Shown here: one piece after another, positions 1 to 8,411 of the stretch | Layout: every line of letters starts with the position of its first letter | Numbering within the stretch: the stretch's first letter is position 1 | DNA from: Alphaproteobacteria bacterium | GTDB taxonomy: Bacteria; Pseudomonadota; Alphaproteobacteria; Sphingomonadales; Sphingomonadaceae | DNA length: 44,253 bases | Reading direction: 5' to 3' | Assembly: GCA_030430365.1 (NCBI GenBank) | Contig: JAUIFP010000019.1 | Location: 1 to 44,253 of the forward strand | The notes under the pieces: model-generated | Database searches by the model: none | Told to the model about the DNA's origin: nothing | What the model saw: only the letters and a program-made list of their open reading frames with translations | Position numbers and translations under genes: made by a program

Positions 1-125
1 TCATGCGCCGGCAGCCCGGACGCCTGTCGGTGCCATACGGCATCGCCATCGCGGCGGCCGGTCTCTGGATCATCGGAATGAACTATTTTCCCGCTGCGTC
101 GGCAGGTGCCGGCAGCTTGGGGTGA
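1..125 (+). CDS. cpaA: Prepilin peptidase CpaA/TadV, C-terminal end (partial)
   Basis: This is the 3' end of a reading frame that enters from the left edge and stops with TGA at 123-125. The last residues read roughly RRQPGRLSVPYGIAIAAAGL and then a hydrophobic stretch, which matches the C-terminal membrane segment of small type IV prepilin peptidases; the VPYGIAIA block is typical of the CpaA/TadV group. The family consists of inner-membrane aspartyl peptidases that cleave the leader of Flp pilins. The catalytic aspartates would lie outside the window. Its position just before cpaB, on the same strand, fits the usual cpaA-cpaB order. Only about 40 residues are visible, so the call rests on the motif plus context. 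Confidence 0.75.
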   Translation, partial: MRRQPGRLSVPYGIAIAAAGLWIIGMNYFPAASAGAGSLG

Positions 126-198
126 ACTTGATTTTAACCAATTCGGCCTAGCACGGAACTCTAAATTCCACACGGCCATTGAGGGGGCTTGACGCACC

Positions 199-1251
199 AT
201 GGACAGGAAGAAGCTGGTACTGCTGCTGGGGGCGCTGATCATCGCGATCGGCACGGCTTTGGCAGCCCGGAGCATGTTCGCAGGGGCTTCTGCGCCGCAG
301 GCTGATGCCGCAGCGATTGAGGAACCGAACGGACCGAAAGTGTTGGTGGCGCAGCGTGGCTTGCCCATCGGCACAATCATCACGGCCGATGCCATCGCCT
401 ATCAGGCATGGCCCGAAGAAATGGTGCAGGACGCCTATTTCATTGACGGCGAATCCGACGTCAACGGGCTGCTCGGCACGGTTGTGCGTCATCCGGTCAC
501 TGCCGGCGAACCTGTAACCCAGGGCTCGCTCGTAGCGCCTGGCGACCGCGGCTTCCTGGCCGCAGCGCTTGGCCCCGGCATGCGCGCAGTCACCGTTCCG
601 GTTTCCGCCAAGACCGGCGTGGGCGGCTTCGTCTTCCCGGGCGACCGTGTGGACATGGTTCTGACCCAGGCCGTCGATGGCGAAGGCCCCGAGCTGAAGA
701 CCGCGGAAACCATCCTGCGTAACGTTCGCGTCCTTGCGACCGACCAGCGCACCGAAAGCACCACGAATGACGATGGCAAAACTGTTGTCCAGGCCTTCCG
801 CACGGTAACTCTCGAAGTCACCCCGCGGATCGCCGAAAAGGTTGCCGTTGCGCAGACCATCGGGACGCTTAGCCTTTCGCTGCGCTCGATCGCGGACAAT
901 CAGGCCGAGCTTGAGACCGCAATCGCCTCCGGCGAAGTGGATGTGCCTGCTGGCGCTACCAAGGACGAAGAAGAACAGTTCCTTCGCAACGCCATCAGCC
1001 GTCCGCGTGACGGGGCTTCCACTTACGTCACCGGCGGCGACGTGTCGCGCTTCCAGCGCCGCACGATGCCTGCAACCGGCGGAGACGATTCCGGCTCTGT
1101 CACAGCGGTAGCCGCAGCCAGCGGCGGCCCGGTCGTCCGCGTGACCCGCGGGAAGGACACGCAAGCCGTCGCTGTCACCCATTCGACCGGAGCAGTCAGC
1201 ACGCCCAGCAACGGCCTGCAACCGGCTTCCGGTGCAACACTGGCCTACTGA
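199..1251 (+). CDS. cpaB: Flp pilus assembly protein CpaB (RcpC)
   Basis: CpaB/RcpC is a periplasmic, inner-membrane-anchored component of the Tad (tight adherence) pilus machine, thought to work with the secretin CpaC. The 350-residue protein starts with a short basic stretch and one membrane segment (about residues 4-23). A SAF-type domain follows (about 48-115, with VLVAQRGLPIGTIITADAI), then the RcpC/CpaB domain (about 120-235) with the AVTVPVSAKTGVGGFVFPGDRVD region. The last 100 residues are Ala/Gly/Thr-rich and probably flexible. A GAGGGGG stretch lies 13 bases before the ATG. It stops 8 bases before the first possible start of cpaC, so the two are clearly co-transcribed. Confidence 0.93.
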   Translation: MDRKKLVLLLGALIIAIGTALAARSMFAGASAPQADAAAIEEPNGPKVLVAQRGLPIGTIITADAIAYQAWPEEMVQDAYFIDGESDVNGLLGTVVRHPVTAGEPVTQGSLVAPGDRGFLAAALGPGMRAVTVPVSAKTGVGGFVFPGDRVDMVLTQAVDGEGPELKTAETILRNVRVLATDQRTESTTNDDGKTVVQAFRTVTLEVTPRIAEKVAVAQTIGTLSLSLRSIADNQAELETAIASGEVDVPAGATKDEEEQFLRNAISRPRDGASTYVTGGDVSRFQRRTMPATGGDDSGSVTAVAAASGGPVVRVTRGKDTQAVAVTHSTGAVSTPSNGLQPASGATLAY

Positions 1252-1325
1252 GGAAGACCATGAACAGCACCGCAAATCGCAACTGCGCCGCAACGGCACA
1301 CGGATTTCAACCGAGGGGCAAAACC

Positions 1326-2909
1326 ATGAAACGCCGCCTTTTCTCTACAGCGCTGATCGCCGCCTGCGCCGTCGCTCCGGTGGCGACCCTGCCGGCCGGC
1401 CCGGCCAGCGCCCAGTCTGTCATGCGTCCGTCGACTGACATCGTTCTTTCGGTCGGCCGCGGCCAGCTGGTCACCGTTCCGAGCAACATGGCGGACATCT
1501 TCGTGGCGAACGATCAGGTCGCCGACGTCCAGGTCAAGTCGCAGCGTCAGCTTTACGTCTTCGGCCTCTCGGGAGGCGAAACCACGCTCTATGCCAGCAA
1601 CACTGCCGGCGAGGTGATCTGGGCCGCGAATATCCGGGTCGGTTCGAATATCGACAGCATCGATCAGATGCTGGCGCTCGCCATGCCCGAAGCCAAGGTT
1701 GCCGTTGCGACCATGGGGACCAACACTGTCTTGCTGACCGGCACCGTCGCGGCGCCGGAAGATGCCGCAGAGGCCGAACGCCTGGTTAAGGCGTTTGTCG
1801 GCGGGGACGCCAATGTGGTGAGCCGCCTCAAGACGGCGACGCCGCTGCAGGTCAACCTGCAGGTCAAGTTCGCCGAAGTCAGCCGCTCTCTGGTACGCGC
1901 TCTGGGCGTAAACCTCACTTCCTTCGACGGAACTGGCGGCTTCCGCTTCGGCGTTGGCTCCGGACGAGCAACAGTCGATGGTGCCTGGCGGACCGACGGA
2001 CCTCTGGGCGTTGGCCCGGGTATCGAAAAACCGGCATTCGTGCTTCCGGACGGTTCCGAGATCGTGGGCCCCGGCGTTCAAACGACCGACCCTGGCACGA
2101 CGATTGCGGGCATGGGCAAGTTCCTTGGCCTTGATCTTCTGGGATCGCTCGACCTCGCGGAACGAGACGGGCTGGTCACGACATTGTCGCAGCCGAACCT
2201 GACTGCACTGTCGGGTGAAACGGCCGACTTCCTGGCCGGCGGCGAATTCCCGATTCCTTCGAGCCAGGGCCTCGGCACCACGGCGATCGAATACAAGAAA
2301 TACGGCGTCAGCCTGGCCTACACGCCCACCGTGCTGGCAAATGGCCGCATCTCGATGCGCGTGCGTCCGGAAGTCTCCGAGCTTTCGAGCCAGGGTGCCG
2401 TGACGATCGCCGGCTTCCAGGTTCCGGCGCTGACCGTGCGCCGCGCGGAAACGACGGTTGAGCTCGGTTCGGGCCAATCCTTCATGATTGCCGGCCTGCT
2501 CAGCAACAGTGCCAACAACACGATCGATAAGGCGCCGGGCATTGGCGACCTTCCGATCCTGGGCAACCTCTTCAAATCGAGCGAGTTCCGCAAGGGCCAG
2601 ACCGAACTGGTCATCGTGGTCACACCGTATCTGGTGAACCCGGTCGATGCGAACGACATCAAACTGCCGACCGACGGCTTCAGAGCTCCGAACGAATTCC
2701 AGCGGCTGCTGGGCGTTCAGGAAAATGACGGCGTAACGGGCGGCGACAGGCCCAAGCCCAGCGCCGTCGGCGAAGGCGCCGCAGCCCCCAAGGTGGGTGC
2801 GAACGGTCAGCCCGGCAATCCGGTACAGGCTTCGGCAGACGACAAGGACCGCCGCAAGGACGGCCAAGTCGCCGATGCCACGCCCGCTCCCGGCTTCAGC
2901 CTCAAGTGA
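1326..2909 (+). CDS. cpaC: Outer-membrane secretin CpaC (RcpA) of the Tad pilus
   Basis: CpaC forms the outer-membrane channel through which the Flp pilus leaves the cell. An upstream ATG at 1260 is in frame, but I prefer the ATG at 1326: it gives a classic Sec signal peptide (MKRRLFSTALIAACAVAP, predicted cut after PASAQ near residue 30), while the longer version would bury it behind 22 polar residues. The mature 527-residue precursor has an N-terminal pilus/secretin domain with a BON-like part (about 35-200), then the secretin domain (about 265-440). Markers are NLTALSGETADFLAGGEFPI (about 290) and LVIVVTPYLV (about 430). The C-terminal 90 residues are charged and low in complexity. Its stop overlaps the GTG alternative start of cpaD. 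Confidence 0.93.
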   Translation: MKRRLFSTALIAACAVAPVATLPAGPASAQSVMRPSTDIVLSVGRGQLVTVPSNMADIFVANDQVADVQVKSQRQLYVFGLSGGETTLYASNTAGEVIWAANIRVGSNIDSIDQMLALAMPEAKVAVATMGTNTVLLTGTVAAPEDAAEAERLVKAFVGGDANVVSRLKTATPLQVNLQVKFAEVSRSLVRALGVNLTSFDGTGGFRFGVGSGRATVDGAWRTDGPLGVGPGIEKPAFVLPDGSEIVGPGVQTTDPGTTIAGMGKFLGLDLLGSLDLAERDGLVTTLSQPNLTALSGETADFLAGGEFPIPSSQGLGTTAIEYKKYGVSLAYTPTVLANGRISMRVRPEVSELSSQGAVTIAGFQVPALTVRRAETTVELGSGQSFMIAGLLSNSANNTIDKAPGIGDLPILGNLFKSSEFRKGQTELVIVVTPYLVNPVDANDIKLPTDGFRAPNEFQRLLGVQENDGVTGGDRPKPSAVGEGAAAPKVGANGQPGNPVQASADDKDRRKDGQVADATPAPGFSLK

Positions 2910-2923
2910 GAAAGGTGAATACG

Positions 2924-3574
2924 ATGCTTATCCGCATAACCAAGCCAGCAACTGCTGCACTCGCTCTCACACTTGGGCTGTCCCTTGCTGCCTGCGCTGG
3001 CCAGCCCAGCAATCGCTCGCTTGAATCGGTCAAGCAGCCGGTGGTCGAGCGCACGAACTTTTCGCTCGACCTGTCGACCGGGTCCGATGGGCTCTCGATC
3101 GCCGAACAGCGTCGTCTCGACAGCTGGTTCAAGACGATGGATGTCGGCTATGGCGATCGCATCTCGATCGACGATCCCCTGGACAACCAATCGACCCGGG
3201 AAGATATCGCCGCGATCGCTGCACGCTACGGCCTGCTGGTCAGCGACGGAGCGCCGGTGACGGAAGGTTTCGTCGAAGCTGGCAACAGCCGCGTAGTGAT
3301 CACTCGCTCGCGTGCTTCGGTGCCCGGCTGCCCCGATTGGGATGATCGCGCGGCATTCAATTATACCAATGCCACGAATAGCGGTTTCGGCTGTGCCGTG
3401 AACGGCAACCTCGCGGCGATGGTCGCAGACCCCGAACACCTCGTTCATGGCGCGACCGGGACCGGTGAGACTGTCATCATGACCTCGAACAAGGCCATCG
3501 ACAGCTATCGTCAACAAACGCCGACGGGCGAAGGTGGCCTGACTGCCTCCGCCACGTCTGACGCGGGCTCATAA
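2924..3574 (+). CDS. cpaD: Tad pilus lipoprotein CpaD
   Basis: CpaD is the outer-membrane lipoprotein thought to help place or stabilise the CpaC secretin. A GTG at 2906 overlaps the cpaC stop, but the ATG at 2924 has AAAGG at suitable spacing and begins directly with a lipoprotein signal (MLIRITKPATAALALTLGL, lipobox LAAC near residue 24), so I use it. The 216-residue product has the family motif around VPGCPDWDDRAAFNYTNATN and SGFGCAVNGNLAAMVADPEHL, typical of CpaD (TIGR02522 group). The C-terminus is Thr/Ser/Gly-rich. It is followed 16 bases later by cpaE in the same run. Confidence 0.9.
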   Translation: MLIRITKPATAALALTLGLSLAACAGQPSNRSLESVKQPVVERTNFSLDLSTGSDGLSIAEQRRLDSWFKTMDVGYGDRISIDDPLDNQSTREDIAAIAARYGLLVSDGAPVTEGFVEAGNSRVVITRSRASVPGCPDWDDRAAFNYTNATNSGFGCAVNGNLAAMVADPEHLVHGATGTGETVIMTSNKAIDSYRQQTPTGEGGLTASATSDAGS

Positions 3575-3590
3575 GTGAGGGAATGAAGAA

Positions 3591-4889
3591 ATGAACGCTC
3601 CTTGGAAAGCTGGAACCTCGAATGGCCGCGACCCGTTTGCCGCATTCATCTGCGACGAAGGCGCTCTGGATGTCCTGCGTCCCGTCGTCATCGAGATGGG
3701 CTGGCAACCGGAGAAGTGCGCCAAAGGCGGCCTTCGCAATGCCATCCAGTCGCTGTCGATCAGCGCGAGCCCCAATATCCTGATGGTTGACCTGTCGGAA
3801 AGCGGCGATCCGCTGAACGACATCAACGCTCTGGCTGAAGTCTGCGAACCAGGCACCGTTGTGATCGCAATCGGACAGGTGAACGATGTTCGCCTGTATC
3901 GCGATCTGCTGACGAGCGGGATCCACGACTATCTGCTCAAACCGCTCTCGGCCAGCCAGGTGCGCGATGCCCTGGTGCAGGCTCAGGCGGTATTCTCTGC
4001 GCCCAAGGCCAATGATGGCTCCGTCGCCAAGCGGCATATTTCGACCGCAGTCATCGGAACGCGCGGCGGCGTCGGCGCTTCCACGCTGGCAACTTCGCTT
4101 GGCTGGCAGTTCGCCACACAAGACAACTTGCCGACCGCTTTGCTCGACCTTGACCTGCACTTCGGAACCGACGCGCTTGCGCTGGATCTGGAACCGGGCC
4201 GCGGCCTGACCGATGCGATCGACAACCCCAGCCGTATCGACGGTCTGTTCATCGAACGGGCCATGATCCGCGCACATGAAAATCTGTCGATCCTCTCGGC
4301 GGAGGCGCCGATCAATTCGCCTCTAATGACCGACGGCGCTGCCTTCATGCAGTTGGAAGAAGAATTCCGTCACGCTTTCGAGATGACGGTGATCGACTTC
4401 CCGCGCAACATGCTGGTCAATTTCCCGCATCTGATCTCGGACGTGAATGTCGTGCTCCTGGTGACGGAAATGACGCTGGCCTCTGCTCGCGATGCGATTA
4501 GAATTCTCTCCTGGCTCAAGACCAACGCACCGCATGCGATGCCGCTTGTGGTGGCAAACCGGGTGCAGCCCGGCACCGGAGAAATCAGCCGTGCGGATTT
4601 CGAAGCGTCGATCGAAAGCAAGATCAACTTCATGATCCCATTCGACCACAAGGCCGCGGTCAATGCGGCCAAACTTGGCCAGACTTTCGTAGAAGCCAAC
4701 CGTTCCAGCAAGGCCACTGCCGTGATGCGCGATATTGCCACGGCCGTGATCGGTGTGAGCGATGAAGCTTCCGACGAAGTCCTGGCATCTGCAGGCAACA
4801 AGTCTCTGCTGGGCAAGTTCGACATCAAGTCGCTGCTCGCCAAGAAGGACAAGGGCGCCGCGTCGCGCGAGCGTGAAGCAGCCGAGTAA
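3591..4889 (+). CDS. cpaE: Pilus assembly ATPase-like localisation protein CpaE (TadZ)
   Basis: CpaE/TadZ proteins are MinD/ParA-like and place the Tad machine, usually at a pole. The 432-residue protein has an N-terminal receiver-like domain (about 18-140; DLLTSGIHDYLLKPLSASQV resembles the end of a response-regulator fold) and a P-loop ATPase-like domain from about 150. The P-loop reads GTRGGVGAST: the lysine of a normal Walker A (GK-S/T) is replaced by alanine. To my knowledge this degenerate loop is common in alphaproteobacterial CpaE, so it suggests altered or absent ATP hydrolysis rather than a broken gene. DLDLHFGTDALALDLEPG follows as the switch region. Start: ATG with GAGGGAATGAAG just upstream. 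The next gene should be cpaF but is not present. Confidence 0.92.
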   Translation: MNAPWKAGTSNGRDPFAAFICDEGALDVLRPVVIEMGWQPEKCAKGGLRNAIQSLSISASPNILMVDLSESGDPLNDINALAEVCEPGTVVIAIGQVNDVRLYRDLLTSGIHDYLLKPLSASQVRDALVQAQAVFSAPKANDGSVAKRHISTAVIGTRGGVGASTLATSLGWQFATQDNLPTALLDLDLHFGTDALALDLEPGRGLTDAIDNPSRIDGLFIERAMIRAHENLSILSAEAPINSPLMTDGAAFMQLEEEFRHAFEMTVIDFPRNMLVNFPHLISDVNVVLLVTEMTLASARDAIRILSWLKTNAPHAMPLVVANRVQPGTGEISRADFEASIESKINFMIPFDHKAAVNAAKLGQTFVEANRSSKATAVMRDIATAVIGVSDEASDEVLASAGNKSLLGKFDIKSLLAKKDKGAASREREAAE

Positions 4890-4892
4890 GCC

Positions 4893-4932
4893 GCCGGCCG
4901 AATGCCTGGCGCAGCAACGCCAGGCTGCCGGC
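4893..4932 (+). other. Strong hairpin between cpaE and tadB
   Basis: GCCTGGCG (4904-4911) and CGCCAGGC (4918-4925) form a perfect 8-bp stem with a 6-base loop; an outer pair of GCCGGC (4893-4898 and 4927-4932) extends it across small internal gaps. No T-run follows, so it is not a classic intrinsic terminator. It occupies the gap where cpaF would normally sit and could modulate read-through, protect the upstream mRNA or be a scar of gene loss; the sequence does not decide between these. Confidence 0.6.
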
Positions 4933-4973
4933 CGAGATGATGGTGGAATGAGTTCGAAAGGCGAGGCCACGAG

Positions 4974-5945
4974 ATGAACATTGTACAGCTCTTGTTGTTG
5001 GCTGCCGGCCTGATGGCGGTGATTGTACTTCTATATTCCGCGTTTGCCGGCCCCTCGGCCGCTAAGGAAAGTGCCCGCCGCCTTCAGGCAGTGCGTTTCC
5101 GCCACTCGGACAGCACGACCGCCAAAGTCGAATCCCAGCTCAAGAAAGCAATCGCGGCACGCAAGCCTTCGATGCACAAGGTCGCCGGATCTCAATCACG
5201 AATTGAGGCTCTGGCAGTGCGCCTGCATCGCTCCGGCCAGAAGTGGACCGTTGCCCAATATATTTATGCGTCGCTCGGCCTCGCCCTGGCGGTCGCCTTC
5301 ATCATTTTCCTTCAGACGGGGGCTTTGTTCCTGTCTCTCGGCGTAGGCTTGCTGGTAGGTGCGGGGATCCCGCATATGGTCGTTGCCTGGCTGATCAAGC
5401 GCAGGACCAACCAGTTCAATGCCAAGTTTCCCGACGCCATCGAATTGCTTGTTCGAGGCCTGCGGTCCGGCTTGCCGGTCACCGAAACTCTCGCCGTTGT
5501 GGCATCCGAGATACCCGGCCCCGTCGGCGTAGAATTCCGCGCCATCGTCGACCGTATCAAGGTTGGCCGCACGATGGACGAATCGCTGCAGGAAACGGCG
5601 GATCGCCTGGGGACGCCCGAGTTCCAGTTCTTCTGCATCACGCTGGCCATCCAGCGGGAAACCGGCGGCAACCTGGCAGAGACGCTTTCCAATCTCGCCG
5701 ACGTGCTACGCAAGCGTTCGCAGATGGTGCTCAAGATCCGGGCGATGAGCTCTGAATCCAAGGCATCGGCATATATCGTCGGCGCCCTGCCTTTCATCGT
5801 CTTCGGCATGATCATGTGGATCAACCCCGAATATATCGGCGGCTTCTTCACGGACGACCGTTTGATCGTAGCCGGCCTCGGCGGCCTTGTCTGGATGGGC
5901 ATCGGCGTCTTCATCATGGCCAAAATGGTCAGCTTCGAAATCTGA
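4974..5945 (+). CDS. tadB: Tad inner-membrane platform protein TadB
   Basis: TadB is one of two polytopic inner-membrane platform proteins of the Flp pilus, related to GspF/PilC. The 323-residue protein has a membrane segment at residues 3-24, a basic cytoplasmic stretch, two closely spaced segments at about 95-135, a T2SSF domain (about 158-285; PDAIELLVRGLRSGLPVTE and the QRETGGNLAETLSNLADVLR signature) and two C-terminal segments (about 265-287 and 298-320). All parts are present and the length is normal. The start ATG follows GAGGCCACGAG. An 84-base gap separates it from cpaE, and tadC follows 18 bases later. Confidence 0.92.
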   Translation: MNIVQLLLLAAGLMAVIVLLYSAFAGPSAAKESARRLQAVRFRHSDSTTAKVESQLKKAIAARKPSMHKVAGSQSRIEALAVRLHRSGQKWTVAQYIYASLGLALAVAFIIFLQTGALFLSLGVGLLVGAGIPHMVVAWLIKRRTNQFNAKFPDAIELLVRGLRSGLPVTETLAVVASEIPGPVGVEFRAIVDRIKVGRTMDESLQETADRLGTPEFQFFCITLAIQRETGGNLAETLSNLADVLRKRSQMVLKIRAMSSESKASAYIVGALPFIVFGMIMWINPEYIGGFFTDDRLIVAGLGGLVWMGIGVFIMAKMVSFEI

Positions 5946-5963
5946 TCGGAACGGACAGCGACA

Positions 5964-6965
5964 ATGTTGAATACAGCTCCCGGCCCAACGCTTCTCGGCT
6001 TCGACGTAATCCTGGTTGGCTCGATCCTTGCCGGGATCGCCGCCCTTGCCGTGATGCTCGCAATCTACGCGGCCGTGACCGTCAAGGATCCGATGGCGAA
6101 GCGCGTGAAATCGCTCACTGCGCGGCGTGAGGAGCTGAAGGCCGGTATCGTCGCAGCCGCAACCAAGAAACGGCAAAGCGTCGTCCGCAAAAGCGACACA
6201 ACCGACCGGATCAAGGGAACGCTGCAAAGCCTTCAGGTTCTGCAGGACAGCCAGGTCAAACAAGTTCAGCAGAAGCTGGCTCAGGCCGGCTACCGCAATA
6301 AGGAATGGGCCGTCGCCGTCATCTTCGCGCGCATGGTCCTGCCTGTCGTGCTCGGCCTGTGGGCGGCCACCATGGTCTATTGGCTCGATGCCTTTCCCGA
6401 ATGGGGAAGTTTCAAGCGCTTCATGTTCTTCGCCGGCGCGGTTCTGGCAGGCTACAAGGGCCCGGACATCTTCCTGGCCAATCAGATTTCAAAGCGCACC
6501 AAGGCGATCCGCCGGGGCCTTCCCGACGCGCTCGACCTTCTGGTGATCTGCGCGGAAGCCGGTTTGACGGTGGACGCCGCCTTCAACCGCGTCGCCAAGG
6601 AACTGGGCCGTGCTTACCCCGAACTCGGTGACGAGTTTGCGCTGACTGCAATCGAACTTTCATTCCTGACCGAGCGGCGGCAGGCGTTCGAGAATTTCGC
6701 CTACCGCGTGAACCTGGAATCGGTGCGCGGCGTGGTCACCACCATGATCCAGACCGAACGCTATGGTACCCCGCTCGCATCCGCGCTGCGTGTGCTTTCG
6801 GCCGAGTTCCGTAACGAACGCATGATGCGCGCCGAAGAGAAGGCTGCACGTCTTCCGGCGATCATGACGGTGCCGCTGATCCTGTTCATTCTGCCCGTCC
6901 TGTTCATCGTGATCCTGGGCCCGGCAGCCTGCTCGATCTCCGACGCATTCTCCTCTCCGCGCTAA
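5964..6965 (+). CDS. tadC: Tad inner-membrane platform protein TadC
   Basis: TadC is the second platform protein and pairs with TadB. The 333 residues show a membrane segment at about 13-37, a basic cytoplasmic loop, segments at about 112-155, a T2SSF domain (about 180-300; RRGLPDALDLLVICAEAGLT is a hallmark of TadC) and a last hydrophobic segment at about 297-320. The QTERYGTPLASALRVLSAEFR stretch is the second half of the T2SSF signature. It is the last gene of the cluster and is followed within 20 bases by an intrinsic terminator. The tad secretion genes tadD/tadG and the ATPase cpaF are not downstream. Confidence 0.92.
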   Translation: MLNTAPGPTLLGFDVILVGSILAGIAALAVMLAIYAAVTVKDPMAKRVKSLTARREELKAGIVAAATKKRQSVVRKSDTTDRIKGTLQSLQVLQDSQVKQVQQKLAQAGYRNKEWAVAVIFARMVLPVVLGLWAATMVYWLDAFPEWGSFKRFMFFAGAVLAGYKGPDIFLANQISKRTKAIRRGLPDALDLLVICAEAGLTVDAAFNRVAKELGRAYPELGDEFALTAIELSFLTERRQAFENFAYRVNLESVRGVVTTMIQTERYGTPLASALRVLSAEFRNERMMRAEEKAARLPAIMTVPLILFILPVLFIVILGPAACSISDAFSSPR

Positions 6966-6982
6966 CGGCGGACTTCGGGAAA

Positions 6983-7015
6983 CGCCCCTTCCCTCACGGG
7001 AGGGGGCGTCTTTCG
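6983..7015 (+). terminator. Rho-independent terminator of the tad cluster
   Basis: CGCCCCTTCCC (6983-6993) pairs with GGGAGGGGGCG (6998-7008) in an 11-bp stem with one G-U pair and a 4-base TCAC loop, followed by TCTTTCGT. It lies 17 bases after the tadC stop. On the other strand it would also follow the convergent MarR gene, though without a good T-run. Confidence 0.8.
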
Positions 7016-7032
7016 TCAGACCCAGCCCCTCT

Positions 7033-7509
7033 TCAGAATTCGTAACGGCCGCTGTCGAGTCCATCGGCGTCGAGATCGATCGCTTCCTGCCTAATCCTGT
7101 CGAGCAGAGACTTGAAGCCGGCCACCTCCTCAGCGTCGAACTTCGCCAGGAGCCGGCGTTCCATCTCAAGCGCCAACGGCATGATCTCGCCATGCATCCG
7201 GTGCCCCTTCTCCGTAAGCTCCAGATAATGCGAGCGGCCATCCCTGCTATTGGGCTGGCGCCAGGCCAATCCGCGTTCTTCCAATAGTTTGCAGGCCCTG
7301 TTGACGGTGACCTTGTCCATGAAGGTCAGGGCCGTCAGTTCCCTTTGCGTGAGCGATCCGGCATCGCCGAGCACGGCCATCACCCGCCATTCGGAAATCT
7401 TCAGCCCAAAGCGGGACCGGTATTCCTGCGCGATACGGCCGCTGACTGCGTTCGACGTTATGGAGAGGATATAGGGAAGGAAGTCGGCAAGGCGGGGAAG
7501 CGATTCCAT
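7033..7509 (-). CDS. MarR-family transcriptional regulator
   Basis: The 158-residue protein has the MarR winged-helix layout: dimer helix at residues 5-30, then KISEWRVMAVLGDAGSLTQRELTALT (about 37-62), recognition helix DKVTVNRACKLLEERGLAWRQ (about 65-85) and the wing motif NSRDGRSHYLELTEKGH (about 87-103), with DGR as the usual wing tip. MarR proteins are dimeric repressors relieved by small phenolic or metabolic ligands. It is the last gene of the SDR-TetR-mtnP-MarR run, 23 bases after mtnP, and starts with ATG. The ligand cannot be inferred. It converges with tadC. Confidence 0.88.
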   Translation of the reverse strand: MESLPRLADFLPYILSITSNAVSGRIAQEYRSRFGLKISEWRVMAVLGDAGSLTQRELTALTFMDKVTVNRACKLLEERGLAWRQPNSRDGRSHYLELTEKGHRMHGEIMPLALEMERRLLAKFDAEEVAGFKSLLDRIRQEAIDLDADGLDSGRYEF

Positions 7510-7532
7510 ATGTTTCGGGCCTTGCCGGCAGT

Positions 7533-8411
7533 TCAGTCTTTATGGCCGAGAATCCGGCCTGCCACTGCCCCCAATTTCGCGGCGAAAACGGGATCGCGCA
7601 TGTCTTTGACCGTGACGAGAGCGCCATCGAGCGCCCGATCGAACGGGCTGGCTTCCCGCTCCTTCGGCAGCGCTGCCGCCAGAAGGGCCAATGTCTCTTT
7701 CACGCGGCCGGCATTGTCCCGCAGGACTTCCAATATGTTGGCCACGCCGACATCTTCTTCATTCTCGCGCCAGCTATCATAATCGGTGACGGTTGCCAGC
7801 ACGGCATAGGGCAGCTCTGCCTCGCGGGCGAGCCGCGCTTCGGGCATCGCCGTCATGCCGATCACATCCGCGCCCCATGCGCGGTACATGCGGCTTTCGG
7901 CCCGCGTGGAAAATTGCGGCCCTTCGATCGCGACGTAGCATCCGCCCTGATGGACATTCGCGCCCGCCTCCCTCGCGGCATCGCCAACCAGACGCGAAAG
8001 GCGTTCGCATGTCGGATCGGCAAGCGATACATGCGCGACCATACCGTCACCGAAGAAGCTCCGCTCCCTGGCTTGAGTGCGGTCGATCATCTGGTCGACA
8101 ATGACAAAATCGCCCGGATGCATGTTTTCCTGCAGCGAACCGATTGCGGAGACTGAAAGAACGTCCGTGACGCCGCAACGCTTCAAAACGTCGATATTGG
8201 CGCGGTAGTTGATCCCTCCAGGCGGTATCCGGTGGCCGGCACCGTGCCGCGGCAGAAAGGTGAACTGCACGCCCGATATCGTGCCGGTCGTCACCGCAGC
8301 GGATGGTTCGCCGAAGCCGCTTTTCACGGGGATTTCCTGCGCGTCCTCCAGCATCTGGGCATCATACAGCCCGGTGCCCCCGATCACGCCGATATGCCAG
8401 CTGTCAGCCAT
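7533..8411 (-). CDS. mtnP: S-methyl-5'-thioadenosine phosphorylase
   Basis: MtnP cleaves methylthioadenosine, a by-product of polyamine and homoserine-lactone synthesis, with phosphate to adenine and methylthioribose-1-phosphate. The reading frame is open further upstream, but the ATG at 8411 gives the expected start (MADSWHIGVIGGTGLYD) and overlaps the TetR stop by one base (TGATG). Visible motifs are GGTGLYD (about 11-17), the phosphate/ribose loop RHGAGHRIPPGGINYRANI (about 60-78), EGPQFSTRAESRMYR and the PNP-family MTAMPEARLAREAELPYA stretch, ending in TDYDSW. Length 292 matches the family. It sits between a TetR and a MarR regulator in one run. Further methionine-salvage genes are not nearby. 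The related alternative is a purine nucleoside phosphorylase, but the MTAMPEA and TDYDSW motifs favour MTAP. Confidence 0.92.
   Translation of the reverse strand: MADSWHIGVIGGTGLYDAQMLEDAQEIPVKSGFGEPSAAVTTGTISGVQFTFLPRHGAGHRIPPGGINYRANIDVLKRCGVTDVLSVSAIGSLQENMHPGDFVIVDQMIDRTQARERSFFGDGMVAHVSLADPTCERLSRLVGDAAREAGANVHQGGCYVAIEGPQFSTRAESRMYRAWGADVIGMTAMPEARLAREAELPYAVLATVTDYDSWRENEEDVGVANILEVLRDNAGRVKETLALLAAALPKEREASPFDRALDGALVTVKDMRDPVFAAKLGAVAGRILGHKD

Noticed and set aside
1260..1325. Longer cpaC product from the ATG at 1260
   Set aside because: It would place 22 polar residues before an otherwise perfect Sec signal peptide; the ATG at 1326 is preferred.
4047..4110. CpaE as a damaged ATPase gene because its Walker A lysine is replaced by alanine
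   Set aside because: The degenerate loop GGVGAST is, to my knowledge, normal for alphaproteobacterial CpaE; the rest of the gene is intact.
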